64,000 nucleotides of DNA from Amycolatopsis vancoresmycina (GCF_000716785.1 NZ_JNYY01000006.1:372001-436000); one strand, 5' to 3'; shown: positions 18,001 to 25,689, counted from the first letter of the stretch. A program made the numbers and translations. The notes: generated from the letters alone by a model not told the origin.

Positions 18001-18261
18001 GAGCCGGTAGCCGCCCGGCCCGGATTCGACCGCCACCGGCAGGGCTTTCCGCAGCCGGGAGACCAGTGACTGGAGGGCGTTGGCGGCGTCGGACGGTGGT
18101 TCGGCACCCCAGAGCCCGTCGACCAGCGCGTCGGACGGCACCGCACGCCCGGCGTCGAGGGCGAGCCTGGCCAGGAGCATGCGGAGGCGGGCGCCGCCGA
18201 TGTCGATCGGCGTGCCGTCGTCTTCCGCCGCCCGCAGCGGGCCCAGCAGCGCAACGCGCAT
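15100..18261 (-). CDS. SARP/AfsR-type regulator (winged helix, BTAD, NB-ARC, TPR)
   Basis: This is a large transcriptional activator of 1053 aa. Residues 1-95 form an OmpR-type winged helix (MRVALLGPLRAAEDD start). Residues 95-245 form the bacterial transcriptional activation domain. An NB-ARC STAND ATPase follows with Walker A LAGPGGAGKTRL near residue 285. The C-terminal third is helical and TPR-like. Such proteins often activate secondary metabolism, but no biosynthetic cluster is visible nearby. Plausible targets are the adjacent DrrAB exporter or the divergent M1 peptidase gene, although this is inference. The ATG at 18261 begins directly with the conserved domain. Confidence 0.93.
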   Translation of the reverse strand: MRVALLGPLRAAEDDGTPIDIGGARLRMLLARLALDAGRAVPSDALVDGLWGAEPPSDAANALQSLVSRLRKALPVAVESGPGGYRLAVAPADVDAERFERLAADGRRELAAGRDAHAADLLTEALSLWQGAALADVLDAPFAPAPARRLTELRAEAAEDRFEALIRLGDHAAVLADLAAAADADPLRERLAGLRIRALCAAGRQSEALGVYAAIRRTLADQLGVDPSAELQEIHVAALRGEFAPPSPVADRLPTRLTTFVGRDDELKLLAELLGSARLVTLAGPGGAGKTRLATEAASRHPAHQQGRVWFAALAGVRDPDDVPAALLGALEVREIRAETEINRRQPEPVEQAVEVLGGAEALLVLDNCEHVVDAAARLADELLQRAPKLRILATSREPLAITGEALCPLGPLPVPAERAAPAEAAELDSTRLFLDRAAAVRPDFVLDESTVDSVGEICRRLDGMPLALELAAARLRSMTVAQIAGRLGDRFRLLTSGSRTALPRQRTLRAVVEWSWDLLAEAELVLARRLAVFTGGAEAAAIEAVCADELLPAADVPYVLGSLVEKSIVDTIDGGTGEPRYRMLETLRAYATERLVESGEHDRTRRVMAAYYAEFAQLLEPTLRTAAQLAAIDMFEAESANMIAALRGAIEMSDVDNAVALLDGMFWYLTILGQGGRVGSLIRDTLAFGDRLPAQVNAAYRALVYLMDSIPVRSDQAEILQLVDDCVRTGAVDRYPGLAVALPMLAFLGGDREVAVREVHRAEEHPDPWTRSGAYWVHSFLLDDAGDVEGADRARDLAHAGFEAVGDRWGIAMTLSFKAYALSQDGDSAKAIETYQRGLALSMELRSHEDAVQHWWRLAVERARTGDFEAAWRDQEAAERYGREISNPQQRAILMFGRLELLLRTNRLTEARELLDRVAAMGGDEWFPGGIGDEWIHAFEARLMLANGRVDEAEPHAAIAIRATNQRGDMPDMAGSVELLAMIRARQGRPETAARVLAASAVIRGRLDLGSPEVRALIEDLRAALPDYEARYEAARAMSKKDTITWLLAELG

Positions 18262-18407
18262 GTGTCCAGCTTTCCAGACGCGCGCCCGGCGCCGGGGCGG
18301 GCCGACGGAAGTGCTGATTATCCGGACAAATCCGACGCGATCGGCCGCTTCACCCGTTCGTGGCGATACGTTGCCGACGAAGTCCACTGACACGGACAGG
18401 AGCGTTC

Positions 18408-19844
18408 ATGAGGGGACAGAAACCGGTCGTGGTGGCGGCCGCCGTGGTCGCCAGCCTCTGCCTCGGCACCGGCGTCGCCGCCGCGGCGGGCGACGGCTGG
18501 GGCGCGGCCAAGCCCGGCAGCGACGGCGCGGGCGACAGCTACTACCCGCAGGACGGCAACGGCGGCTACGACGTCGCCGACTACAACCTCAAGGTCGGTT
18601 ACGACCCGGCGTCGCACCAGCTCACCGGCGTCCAGGACATCACCGCGCGGGCCACCCAGTCGCTCAGCGCGTTCGACCTGGACCTGCACGGCCTGACCGT
18701 CGACTCGGTGAAGGTCGACGGCCGGGACGCGAAGTTCGCCCGCACCGGCGACCACGAACTCGTCATCACGCCGTCGCGGCCGCTGTGGCGGGGCCAGGAC
18801 TTCCGGGTCAAGATCGCCTACCACGGCGTGCCCGCGCCGATCAGCGACCCGTCGCTCGGCGACAACGGCTGGCAGTTCGCCAAGGCGGGCGGCGCGTTCG
18901 TCGCCGGCGAGCCGAGGTCGGCCACCACCTGGTACCCGGTCAACGACACCCCGCTCGACAAGGCCACCTTCCACCTGGCGATCACCGTGCCCGACGAGTG
19001 GGGCGTGATCGCCAACGGCCGCGAGCGCGGCTCGGTCAAGGCGCCCGGCGGCACCACGCACGTGTGGGCCGAGGAAACGCCGATCGTGCCGTACATGACG
19101 ACGGTCGCGATCGACAAGTGGACCTTCGACCGGAAGCAGCGCAAGGACGGCACCCCGGTCGTCAGCGCGTTCGCCCCCGGCACCCCGGATTCGACCAAGC
19201 AGGCCGAGGGGCGGCTGCCGGAGATCCTCGACTTCCTCGAGTCGAAGTTCGGCCCGTACCCGATCGACGCGGCGGGCGGCATCTTCCTCAACGAGGAGAT
19301 CGGCTTCTCGCTGGAGACGATGAGCCGGCCGATCTACTCCGCGGGCTGGGCCGGCACGGTCCCGACGATCGTCCACGAGAACGCCCACCAGTGGTACGGC
19401 GACTCGGTGGCGGTCTCGCACTGGCGTGACGTCTGCCTCAACGAGTGCTTCGCCTCCTACGCCGAGTGGCTGTGGGACGAGGCGAAGGAGGGCGTCGACC
19501 TGAACAAGCAGTACGCCGACGACGTCAAGAAGGCGTCCACGCGGTTCTGGGACGGCAAGCTCTACGACATGGGGCAGGGCAACGAGTTCACCTACGTGTA
19601 CTCGAAGGGCCCGCTGATGCTGCACGCGCTGCGCAACTACCTCGGTGAGCAGGCGTTCTCCTGGGTCCTCAAGACCTGGCCGTCGCTGCACCGCGGCGGG
19701 AACGCGAGCATGCAGGACTTCCAGCGGTACACCGAGTTCGTCGCGCACCGGAGCCTCAAGGGCTTCTTCGACGCGTGGGTGTACGGCACCGGCAAGCCCG
19801 CCGATCAGTACCTGTTCCCGGGTGGGCTCAAGCCCGCCGCCTGA
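18408..19844 (+). CDS. M1-family zinc metallopeptidase, secreted (paralogue 2)
   Basis: This 478-aa exported metallopeptidase parallels the gene at 8145-9551 along its whole length. It has a Sec signal peptide ending in GVAAAAG, without a lipobox cysteine. The N-terminal segment GDSYYPQDGNGGYD is shared with its paralogue (GDPYYPDDGNGGYD). The zinc site HENAHQW starts at about residue 323, with the third ligand in CLNECFAS. A GACAGGAG ribosome-binding site precedes the ATG. It is divergent from the SARP gene across 146 bp, which makes regulation by that protein possible. Confidence 0.93.
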   Translation: MRGQKPVVVAAAVVASLCLGTGVAAAAGDGWGAAKPGSDGAGDSYYPQDGNGGYDVADYNLKVGYDPASHQLTGVQDITARATQSLSAFDLDLHGLTVDSVKVDGRDAKFARTGDHELVITPSRPLWRGQDFRVKIAYHGVPAPISDPSLGDNGWQFAKAGGAFVAGEPRSATTWYPVNDTPLDKATFHLAITVPDEWGVIANGRERGSVKAPGGTTHVWAEETPIVPYMTTVAIDKWTFDRKQRKDGTPVVSAFAPGTPDSTKQAEGRLPEILDFLESKFGPYPIDAAGGIFLNEEIGFSLETMSRPIYSAGWAGTVPTIVHENAHQWYGDSVAVSHWRDVCLNECFASYAEWLWDEAKEGVDLNKQYADDVKKASTRFWDGKLYDMGQGNEFTYVYSKGPLMLHALRNYLGEQAFSWVLKTWPSLHRGGNASMQDFQRYTEFVAHRSLKGFFDAWVYGTGKPADQYLFPGGLKPAA

Positions 19845-19912
19845 TCGCGTTCGCCGTCGAGGCCACCCCGCGGACGTAGGGTGGCCTCGACGCTTTCGCA
19901 TCGGGAGGGTGC

Positions 19913-20554
19913 ATGACCAGGGTGCTGATGACGGGCTTCGCGCCGTTCGGCGGGGAGGCGGTGAACCCGTCGTGGCAGGCGGTTTCGCTGGTGGCCGCGC
20001 GCCGGGACGACGTCGCGGCGGTGGAGCTGCCCTGCGAGTTCGTGGCGTCGCTGCCGGCGCTGCGGCGGGCGGTCGAGGCGTACCGGCCGTCGCTGGTGGT
20101 GTGCGCCGGCCAGGCGGGCGGCCGGTCCGAGGTGACGCCGGAGCGGGTCGCGATCAACCTGGTCGACGCCCGCATCCCGGACAACGCGGGCGCGCAGCCG
20201 CTCGACGCCCCGGTGGTCCCGGACGGCCCGGCGGCCTACTTCACGACGTTGCCGGTGAAGGCGTGCGTGGCGGCGATCCGCGCCGCGGGCGTGCCGGCGT
20301 CGGTGTCCCACACCGCCGGGACGTACGTCTGCAACCAGGTGTTCTACGGCCTGATGCACCTGCTGGCCACGGAGTTCCCGGGCGTGCGCGGCGGGTTCGT
20401 GCACGTCCCGTTCAGCCCGGAGCAGGTCGCGGCTTCGGGCAAGCCGGCGCCGTCACTGGGCGTGGACCGGATCGCCGACGCGCTGGAAGTCCTGGCGGAC
20501 ACGGCGTCGCGGGTGACCGAAGACCTGGCGGTCAGCGCGGGCGCGGAGCATTGA
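19913..20554 (+). CDS. pcp: Pyroglutamyl-peptidase I
   Basis: This cytoplasmic cysteine peptidase (213 aa) removes N-terminal pyroglutamate. The catalytic triad is visible as Glu77 in TPERVAIN, Cys140 in TYVCNQ and His164 in FVHVPF. The length matches the family. A GGGAGG ribosome-binding site precedes the ATG. Confidence 0.95.
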   Translation: MTRVLMTGFAPFGGEAVNPSWQAVSLVAARRDDVAAVELPCEFVASLPALRRAVEAYRPSLVVCAGQAGGRSEVTPERVAINLVDARIPDNAGAQPLDAPVVPDGPAAYFTTLPVKACVAAIRAAGVPASVSHTAGTYVCNQVFYGLMHLLATEFPGVRGGFVHVPFSPEQVAASGKPAPSLGVDRIADALEVLADTASRVTEDLAVSAGAEH

Positions 20555-20570
20555 CCACCCCGGCGACGTA

Positions 20571-20654
20571 ATGCCCTCCCAATCACGCGAGATGCCCCTC
20601 CAATCACGCGAGTTGCCCCTCCAATCACGCGAGTTCCGCCCCTGATCACGCGAG
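20571..20654. repeat. Four tandem 21-bp repeats between convergent genes
   Basis: Units start at 20571, 20592, 20613 and 20634. The conserved part of each unit is CCAATCACGCGAG or a close variant; unit 4 is the most diverged. There are no spacers between units, so this is not a CRISPR array. The block lies between the pcp stop and the stop of the convergent membrane-protein gene. It looks like an intergenic minisatellite; a binding-site array is an alternative. Confidence 0.85.
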
Positions 20655-20695
20655 ACACGCCGCCCGCCACGTCGCAACGCCGTGAACGAGGCGCA

Positions 20696-21358
20696 CTAAC
20701 CGCCGCGGCCGGAGAGCTCGACGAACGCCGCCGGGCCCGGGACGTTGTGGTGGACCGTCAGGTCCGCGACGCGGTCGCCGCTCCCGGCCGGGGTGAAGGT
20801 GACCACCAGCGTGCACCGGCGGCCCGGCTCGACGTCGTGGCCGACGCAGCCGCTCGCGTCCACCGCGAAGTCCGGGCTGTCCACCTCGATGCCGCTCACC
20901 CGCAGCGCGCTCGCGCCGACGCTGCGGACCGCCACCACACAGGTTGCCGTCGTGTGCACCGGTGTCGTGCCGCAGGTGACCGACTCCGGGACGAGGACGC
21001 GGGCTTCCGCGGGCGCCGCCGGCACGCCGGGGAACGTCGCCGGGCGGCCGCGCACGAGGTCGAGCACCGTCACGCCGGTCACCGTCAGCACCAGCGCGCC
21101 CGTCGCCAGCAGCACGATGGCGATCGCCTTGATCCCGCGGGCGCTGCCGTCCTTTGCCGTGAACCCGCCAGCCGCCAGCACCGTGACCACGAGCGTGGAG
21201 ATCAGCGTCGCGTCCGGGCCGGCCCCGATCGCCGCCGGGACGAGCGTGCCGAGCAGCGACGCCCCGACCGTGACCGCGAATCCCGTCCAGGAGAAGCGTT
21301 TCGCCTCGCGCAGCTGACGCCGGACCGTCGGCGCGCGCGGCTTGGTGACTGTGCTCAT
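20696..21358 (-). CDS. Membrane protein with C-terminal Ig-like domain, unknown function
   Basis: This 220-aa protein has a basic cytoplasmic leader and three hydrophobic segments between residues 22 and 110. An extracytoplasmic beta-rich domain follows, carrying four cysteines (VTCGTT, ATCVV, SGCVG, RRCTL). The domain resembles the choice-of-anchor/ASPM-type Ig-like modules (ALRVSGIEVDSPDFAV, RVADLTVHHN). No enzyme motif is visible. The ATG at 21358 has no clear Shine-Dalgarno, so a leaderless transcript or a start a few codons upstream is possible. Confidence 0.7.
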   Translation of the reverse strand: MSTVTKPRAPTVRRQLREAKRFSWTGFAVTVGASLLGTLVPAAIGAGPDATLISTLVVTVLAAGGFTAKDGSARGIKAIAIVLLATGALVLTVTGVTVLDLVRGRPATFPGVPAAPAEARVLVPESVTCGTTPVHTTATCVVAVRSVGASALRVSGIEVDSPDFAVDASGCVGHDVEPGRRCTLVVTFTPAGSGDRVADLTVHHNVPGPAAFVELSGRGG

Positions 21359-21519
21359 GCAGGTAGGAGCGCCGACCCCCGCCGCCAAGGACGACCTTCC
21401 CCCGTTCGGCGGTGCAGCGGGCCGGTCGTGATCTGAGGCACACCGCCGGCAAACGCCCCTGCCGGGTGATCGAACGGTGTTTACATGGCCGGAACGCGCA
21501 GCCGAAGAAGAGGTGAGTG

Positions 21520-21900
21520 ATGATCGGATTCGAGACCGACCTGCAGGACCTGCGGGACTCGGCCGGAGCCCTCCAGGACGCGGCCGACGCCGCGGCCACC
21601 GCGTCGAACGGCCTGCGCGGCACCGATGTCCCCGTGTCCGGCGGCGGCAGCGGCCTCTTCGGCGGCATCGCCGGGATGCTGCCCGTGGACAACGCGTTCG
21701 GCCGCTCGCTGGGCATGCCGTCCGTCGCCGCGGCCTACGACGACCACCTGGCGAAGATCCAGAAGCTGGTCGCGCAGCTGCACCGGACCACCGCCGACAC
21801 GAGCCACGCGCTGCTGCGGGTCGCTGACCTGTACGAACAGGCCGACGAGGACTCGAAGCAGCACGTCAACCGCGCGGCCGCGGGCCTGGAAGGGAACTGA
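21520..21900 (+). CDS. Type VII secretion target-like protein (EspC/DUF2580-like)
   Basis: This 126-aa, cysteine-free, helical protein is of the size of ESX substrates. A glycine-rich loop (SGGGSGLFGGIAG) separates two helical halves. The C-terminal helix holds YEQAD at residues 105-109, which fits the type VII secretion signal YxxxD/E. It is the first gene of a three-gene set with a WXG-like protein and a YbaB-like protein. A GAAGAAGAGG ribosome-binding site precedes the ATG; a GTG one codon upstream is also possible. No ESX membrane core genes are in the window. Confidence 0.72.
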   Translation: MIGFETDLQDLRDSAGALQDAADAAATASNGLRGTDVPVSGGGSGLFGGIAGMLPVDNAFGRSLGMPSVAAAYDDHLAKIQKLVAQLHRTTADTSHALLRVADLYEQADEDSKQHVNRAAAGLEGN

Positions 21901-21904
21901 GGAC

Positions 21905-22966
21905 GTGGACGGCTACTTCGACACCGGCCTCGACGCCCAGCCGATGGCCGCCGGCGACGACCGCCGCGCCGAGCTGCTCGAAGGCGTCTCCGAGGACCTG
22001 AAGGACGGCGCGAACGACGCGCTGGACGCGATCGACGTGCTCCGGACGACCGACTTCCTGCTCTTCGGCTTCGACGGCTCCAACGAGAACGTCCGGAAGA
22101 TGCAGGACGAGATCGCCGCGATCTACCGCGAGTTCTCCGACGCCGACATCGACCACGAGTCGGCGGGCGGCCTGCAGCACCTGATCATGCGGCACGACGC
22201 CACCTGGAAGGCGCTGCAGCGCGACTCGAAGCCGAAGCTCGACGACGCCCGGCAGTTCCTCACCGAGTGGCGTGGCTCGGCCGCGAACGCGGTCAAGGCC
22301 TACCTCAACGAGCTCGCGGACGCCTTCACCCAGGTCGAATCCAAGATCACCGTGCTGGAGAGCGACATCGTCGCCGCGCGGGAGGCCATCGCGTCGGCCC
22401 GGCAGGACCTGAGCAACCTCGGCACCACGTTCCTGCAGACGGCGCAGGACTACCAGAAGGACCAGTCCCGCAAGCGCGAGGCGGCGATGTCGAAGGTGCT
22501 CGCGGCGACGTTCGCGGGCGCGGTCGCCGGGCTGCTCACCGTGGCCAGCGCCGGCGTCGCCGCCCCGGCGGGCGCGGCGATCTTCACCGCGGCCAACGGC
22601 GCACTGGTGGCCGGCAACGCCGCCGGCGGCGCGATCGGCGCGGTGGTGGCCAACCAGGCGGAGATCACCGGCGACAACGGGTTGGACCTGTACCAGAGCT
22701 TCCTCGACAGCGCGGGCAAGATCCGTGACGGCGCCGCCGACGCGGCCCAGACGCTGGCGAACCGCATCGGCGACGAAGCCGTCGACCTGCCGAAGATCCC
22801 CGACCCGCCGGACGTCAGCCCGGGCGCGAGCTTCGACCCGTCGAACTTCGAGACCGGCCACACCTCGCGCCGGACGGAGCAGAACGTCCGCGACCGGCAC
22901 GTCGACATCGCGCCCGACGGCCGGGTCTCGCAGGACAACGGTCACCTGGGGCGGCTGGATGGCTGA
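21905..22966 (+). CDS. WXG100-like protein with membrane-active central segment
   Basis: This 353-aa protein starts at GTG 21905, 4 bp after the preceding stop. Residues 1-200 are helical and contain WRGSAANAVKAYL, a WxG-type motif, followed by a coiled coil. Residues about 200-250 are hydrophobic, Ala/Gly-rich (ATFAGAVAGLLTVASAG). The C-terminus is Pro/Asp-rich. This layout resembles type VII substrates that carry a hydrophobic or effector segment. The toxic or structural role is unknown. Its stop overlaps the start of the next gene. Confidence 0.7.
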   Translation: MDGYFDTGLDAQPMAAGDDRRAELLEGVSEDLKDGANDALDAIDVLRTTDFLLFGFDGSNENVRKMQDEIAAIYREFSDADIDHESAGGLQHLIMRHDATWKALQRDSKPKLDDARQFLTEWRGSAANAVKAYLNELADAFTQVESKITVLESDIVAAREAIASARQDLSNLGTTFLQTAQDYQKDQSRKREAAMSKVLAATFAGAVAGLLTVASAGVAAPAGAAIFTAANGALVAGNAAGGAIGAVVANQAEITGDNGLDLYQSFLDSAGKIRDGAADAAQTLANRIGDEAVDLPKIPDPPDVSPGASFDPSNFETGHTSRRTEQNVRDRHVDIAPDGRVSQDNGHLGRLDG

Positions 22967-23432
22967 CCGTCCGGCCAAACCGGACCGCGAAACCCTGCTG
23001 GCCGAACTCGATGCGCTCTCGGCGACGGCGACGTCCGCCGACGGCGCGGTTTCGCTGTCGGTCAACACCGACGGCGTGCTGACCCGGCTGCGGCTCACCG
23101 ACGCCGTCTCGGGGATGTCGCCGACCGAGATCGCGGACGCCGTCTTGCGCACGTACGTCGAAGCGCAGCGCGAGTCGGCGAAGCGGACCGGGCAGCTGCT
23201 GGCGCCGCTGGGCAGCGGCGGCTACCTGATGGACCGGCTGCGCTGGCGGGTGCAGTTCGAGCCGGAACCGGTCCCGGTGGCCGCACCGGCGCCGGCCGCG
23301 CCGGTCGCCGAGCCGGACGGCAAGGTGCTGAAGGACCGGACTTCGGACACCCCGGCCGCCGAGCCGCCGTCCGGCCCGGTGGCGGACGACGACTGGTACG
23401 CCGGCGGGATGCGGTTCGACAAGGCCTGGTGA
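22959..23432 (+). CDS. YbaB/EbfC-like protein, ESX-associated type
   Basis: This 157-aa protein has a YbaB-like core (LSVNTDGVLTRLRLTDAVSG followed by an IADAVLRTYVEAQRES helix). Its C-terminal half is disordered and Pro/Ala-rich, ending in DDWYAGGMRFDKAW. Proteins of this type are often found with type VII secretion substrates in actinobacteria and may be chaperone-like rather than nucleoid proteins. The ATG overlaps the previous stop by 8 bp, and the convergent Hsp70-like gene ends 1 bp away. Confidence 0.75.
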   Translation: MADRPAKPDRETLLAELDALSATATSADGAVSLSVNTDGVLTRLRLTDAVSGMSPTEIADAVLRTYVEAQRESAKRTGQLLAPLGSGGYLMDRLRWRVQFEPEPVPVAAPAPAAPVAEPDGKVLKDRTSDTPAAEPPSGPVADDDWYAGGMRFDKAW

Positions 23433-23433
23433 G

Positions 23434-25122
23434 TCAGGCGGGCTTGAGCTGCCCGGTGAAGAAGGCGAGGAGGTCTTCGACCCGGTCGGCGTCTTGCGAG
23501 ACGTAGAGCCCGGCCGCCCGGCGGTCGTCCGCGCCGAACAGCACGATCCCCGCGACGCTGCCCATCCCGGCGAGGTACCGGCCGTGCAGCCCACCGCCGT
23601 CCCAGTCGCCGCGCGCGAGGCCCTTGGCATCCGCCTGCAGCTTCACCTTCGCCTCGATCTCGCCGGTGGTCACGCCCTGGTAGTACGTGACGGCACTGCC
23701 GTTGATCGAGCAGGTGACCGCCACCTGGGCGTGCAGCAGCTTGCCGATGGCGTCGGCGGCGTGGCAGGAGGCCCGGTCCGGAACGGTGCCGGCCAGTGAG
23801 CGCAGGCAGGGCGTGAACCCGGCCTGGTCGCGCTGCGCCGTCGTCCCACAGTCCACTGCGGACGGTGCGGAGTCGCCCCTGGTGGCCAGGACGACGATCG
23901 TCACCGCGACCGCGACGACCACGAGCACCGCCAGGCCGATGAGCCACGGCTTGCGCGTGGCGCGAACGGGCGGCGGGGGCGGCGGAGCCGGTTGCTGCCA
24001 CGGTTGCGGCCGCGGCGGCGTCACCGGCGGGCGGACGGGCGCGAAGGCGGGCACGGTGAGGTCGGTGGGGCCGAGCGGCACGTGGTGGAGCCCGAACGCG
24101 ACGGCCGTCTCGGGCTGGTCCTGCGTGGTGGGCGCGACGCCGAGCTGCCGCCCGAGCAGGGCGGCCAGCAGCGGCATCCGGCTCGGCCCGCCGACGAGGT
24201 AGACCCCGCCGAGCTGCGCGGGCGCGAGGCCGGCGCGGCGGATGGTCGCGGCGAGCAGTTCGGCGCTGCGCAGCAGGCTGGGCCGCACGAGCGCTTCGAG
24301 CTCGTCCCGGCTGACGAGGACGTCCCCGAACGGCTCGGGCATGGGCACGTGGGTCTGCGCGTGCCGGGACAGGCTTTCCTTGGCGTCGCGCACGTCCTGC
24401 AGCAGCGCCCGCCGAGTGCGCCGGTCGGCGGTGGTCTGCGGGCGCAGGAGACGTTGCCACTGCGCCGGATCGGCGTGCGACACCGACCGGCCGATGTGGA
24501 CGAGCAGGGCCTGGTCGATGTCGAGGCTGCCGAGATCGGGCAGGCCATCCTCGGCGAGCACGGTGAAACCCTGCTGCGTGACACCGACGACGGCGCAGTC
24601 GAAGGTGCCGGCACCGAGGTCGTAGACGCCGATGGGGCCGAGGGTCCGGCTCCCCAGGCTGGCGTAGTGCGCGGCGGCGGCCACGGGTTCGGGGATCAGC
24701 CGGACGTCGGCGAGCTGCGCCATCGCGGCGGCTTCCCGGAGGACGTCCTGCAGGTCGCCGCCCCAGCCGGCGGGGTGCGAGATCCGCGTCTGCGCGGGAG
24801 GGCGGCCGAGCTGCCGCCCGGCTTCCTCACCGACCCGGCGCAGGACGGCGGCGAAGGCGTCGGTGACGGGGACTTTGGTGCCACCGAGGTCGAGGGTGCC
24901 TTCGTCGATGCGCCGCTTGGGGTGGGGTTCGAACCGGGCGGGATCGAGGCGGGCCCGGCGTTCGGCGTCCTGGCCGACGACGAGCGTGCCGTCGTCGTTG
25001 ACGTAGACGGCGGAGGGCATGGTGACCGAGCCGTCGACCTCGACAACCCGCGCCCCGCGCCCGGCGGCGGAGAGGACGGCGACGGTGCTCGAGGTCCCGA
25101 AGTCGATCGCCAGCACGTCCAC
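23434..25122 (-). CDS. Membrane-anchored Hsp70-like ATPase with extracytoplasmic C-terminal domain
   Basis: This 562-aa protein begins with an actin/Hsp70-type ATPase domain. Phosphate-1 is DFGTSST, phosphate-2 is VYDLGAGTFD, and the adenosine motif is YLVGGPSRMP. A proline-rich linker (PQPWQQPAPPPPPP) and one transmembrane helix near residues 394-416 follow. About 145 residues then lie outside the membrane, with three or four cysteines (VDCGTT, TPCLRS, ASCHAAD, VTCSING). The Hsp70 substrate-binding domain is absent. The GTG at 25122 is chosen for its GGGAGGGG ribosome-binding site. It is convergent with the type VII-like genes. Confidence 0.85.
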   Translation of the reverse strand: MDVLAIDFGTSSTVAVLSAAGRGARVVEVDGSVTMPSAVYVNDDGTLVVGQDAERRARLDPARFEPHPKRRIDEGTLDLGGTKVPVTDAFAAVLRRVGEEAGRQLGRPPAQTRISHPAGWGGDLQDVLREAAAMAQLADVRLIPEPVAAAAHYASLGSRTLGPIGVYDLGAGTFDCAVVGVTQQGFTVLAEDGLPDLGSLDIDQALLVHIGRSVSHADPAQWQRLLRPQTTADRRTRRALLQDVRDAKESLSRHAQTHVPMPEPFGDVLVSRDELEALVRPSLLRSAELLAATIRRAGLAPAQLGGVYLVGGPSRMPLLAALLGRQLGVAPTTQDQPETAVAFGLHHVPLGPTDLTVPAFAPVRPPVTPPRPQPWQQPAPPPPPPVRATRKPWLIGLAVLVVVAVAVTIVVLATRGDSAPSAVDCGTTAQRDQAGFTPCLRSLAGTVPDRASCHAADAIGKLLHAQVAVTCSINGSAVTYYQGVTTGEIEAKVKLQADAKGLARGDWDGGGLHGRYLAGMGSVAGIVLFGADDRRAAGLYVSQDADRVEDLLAFFTGQLKPA

Positions 25123-25181
25123 GCGGATTCCCCTCCCAAGGTCCGCGGGCATCGTCTCACGCGCGTGGGGCGCGGCTCCGG

Positions 25182-25583
25182 TCAGGCGGAGTCGCGCTGA
25201 GCGGCCGAAACAGTGACGTCGCGGTCCGCGAAGTCGGCGACCACCCGCATCCGCCCGCCGAGGGCCGTGATGTAGCGGCGAAGGGTGTCCAACGCCATCT
25301 GGCCCGGATCACCCTGTTCGAGCTGGCTGATCCGCGGCTGGCTGACTCCCATGCGCCGCGCGAGCTCGGTCTGGCTGACACCGGCGTCCTCGCGGAGCTG
25401 AGCAAGCCGGAACCCGAGCACATAAGCCTCGGTCGCCTCCCGCGCCGCGATCCGCGCGGCATCGACGTCACGACCGGCCTCACGGTCGATGGCGAGCTTC
25501 TCGGCTTTGACTTCCTTCCACGACCGGCTCGCGGGTGGTCCCTGCTCCGCTGCTCCGCGACGGGGATGTTCAGGTCGTACCAA
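25182..25583 (-). CDS. XRE-family antitoxin-like protein, orphan
   Basis: The C-terminal 110 residues form a HigA-like helix-turn-helix antitoxin (SQTELARRMGVSQPRISQLE), with the family's usual RSWKEVKAEK opening and ALGGRMRVVADF ending. No ATG or GTG lies where family members start: the codon before SRSWKEVK is GCG. The only in-frame option with a plausible GGAG is TTG 25583, giving 133 aa. Decayed pieces of a RelE-type toxin lie directly upstream and overlap its start. The gene may be an orphan antitoxin kept as a regulator, or it may be decaying. Confidence 0.75.
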   Translation of the reverse strand: MVRPEHPRRGAAEQGPPASRSWKEVKAEKLAIDREAGRDVDAARIAAREATEAYVLGFRLAQLREDAGVSQTELARRMGVSQPRISQLEQGDPGQMALDTLRRYITALGGRMRVVADFADRDVTVSAAQRDSA

Positions 25584-25650
25584 CGCCGGTCTCCGCTCCT
25601 CCAGGTTTGTGCAAGATCGAGCCCTTGATCCGATAGCCGGTGGGCACCCG
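25535..25650 (-). pseudogene. Remnant of a RelE/HigB-type toxin gene
   Basis: Two fragments in different frames resemble the actinobacterial RelE/HigB toxin that normally precedes this antitoxin. RVPTGYRIKGSILHK (frame of 25632) matches the PLVDRIKGSRLHN-type segment. RSGDRRWYDLNIPVAEQR (frame of 25582) matches the C-terminal SGNWxxWYDxNIPxAExR segment. The N-terminal part and the middle, including the expected KELRPG core, are missing, and the clpC terminator lies just beyond. The family comparison is from memory. Confidence 0.6.
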
Positions 25651-25659
25651 GAACGCCGA

Positions 25660-25689
25660 AGGGCGGCTCCCACTGCGGGGAACCGCCCT
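25660..25689 (-). terminator. Hairpin terminator after clpC
   Basis: AGGGCGG and CCGCCCT arms extend through TCCC/GGGA to a 12-bp stem with one mismatch and a 6-base loop. The hairpin begins 22 bp after the clpC stop. There is no clear T-run, as is usual at this GC content. Confidence 0.65.

Noticed and set aside
15391..18069. Long open frame (about 890 codons) antisense to the SARP/AfsR gene
   Set aside because: The translation is Arg/Gln/Val-rich with no domain motifs, which is typical of the complementary frame of high-GC coding DNA. The minus-strand protein has clear BTAD and NB-ARC motifs.
20571..20654. Short regular repeats as a CRISPR remnant
   Set aside because: Units are contiguous with no spacers, and no cas gene is in the window.
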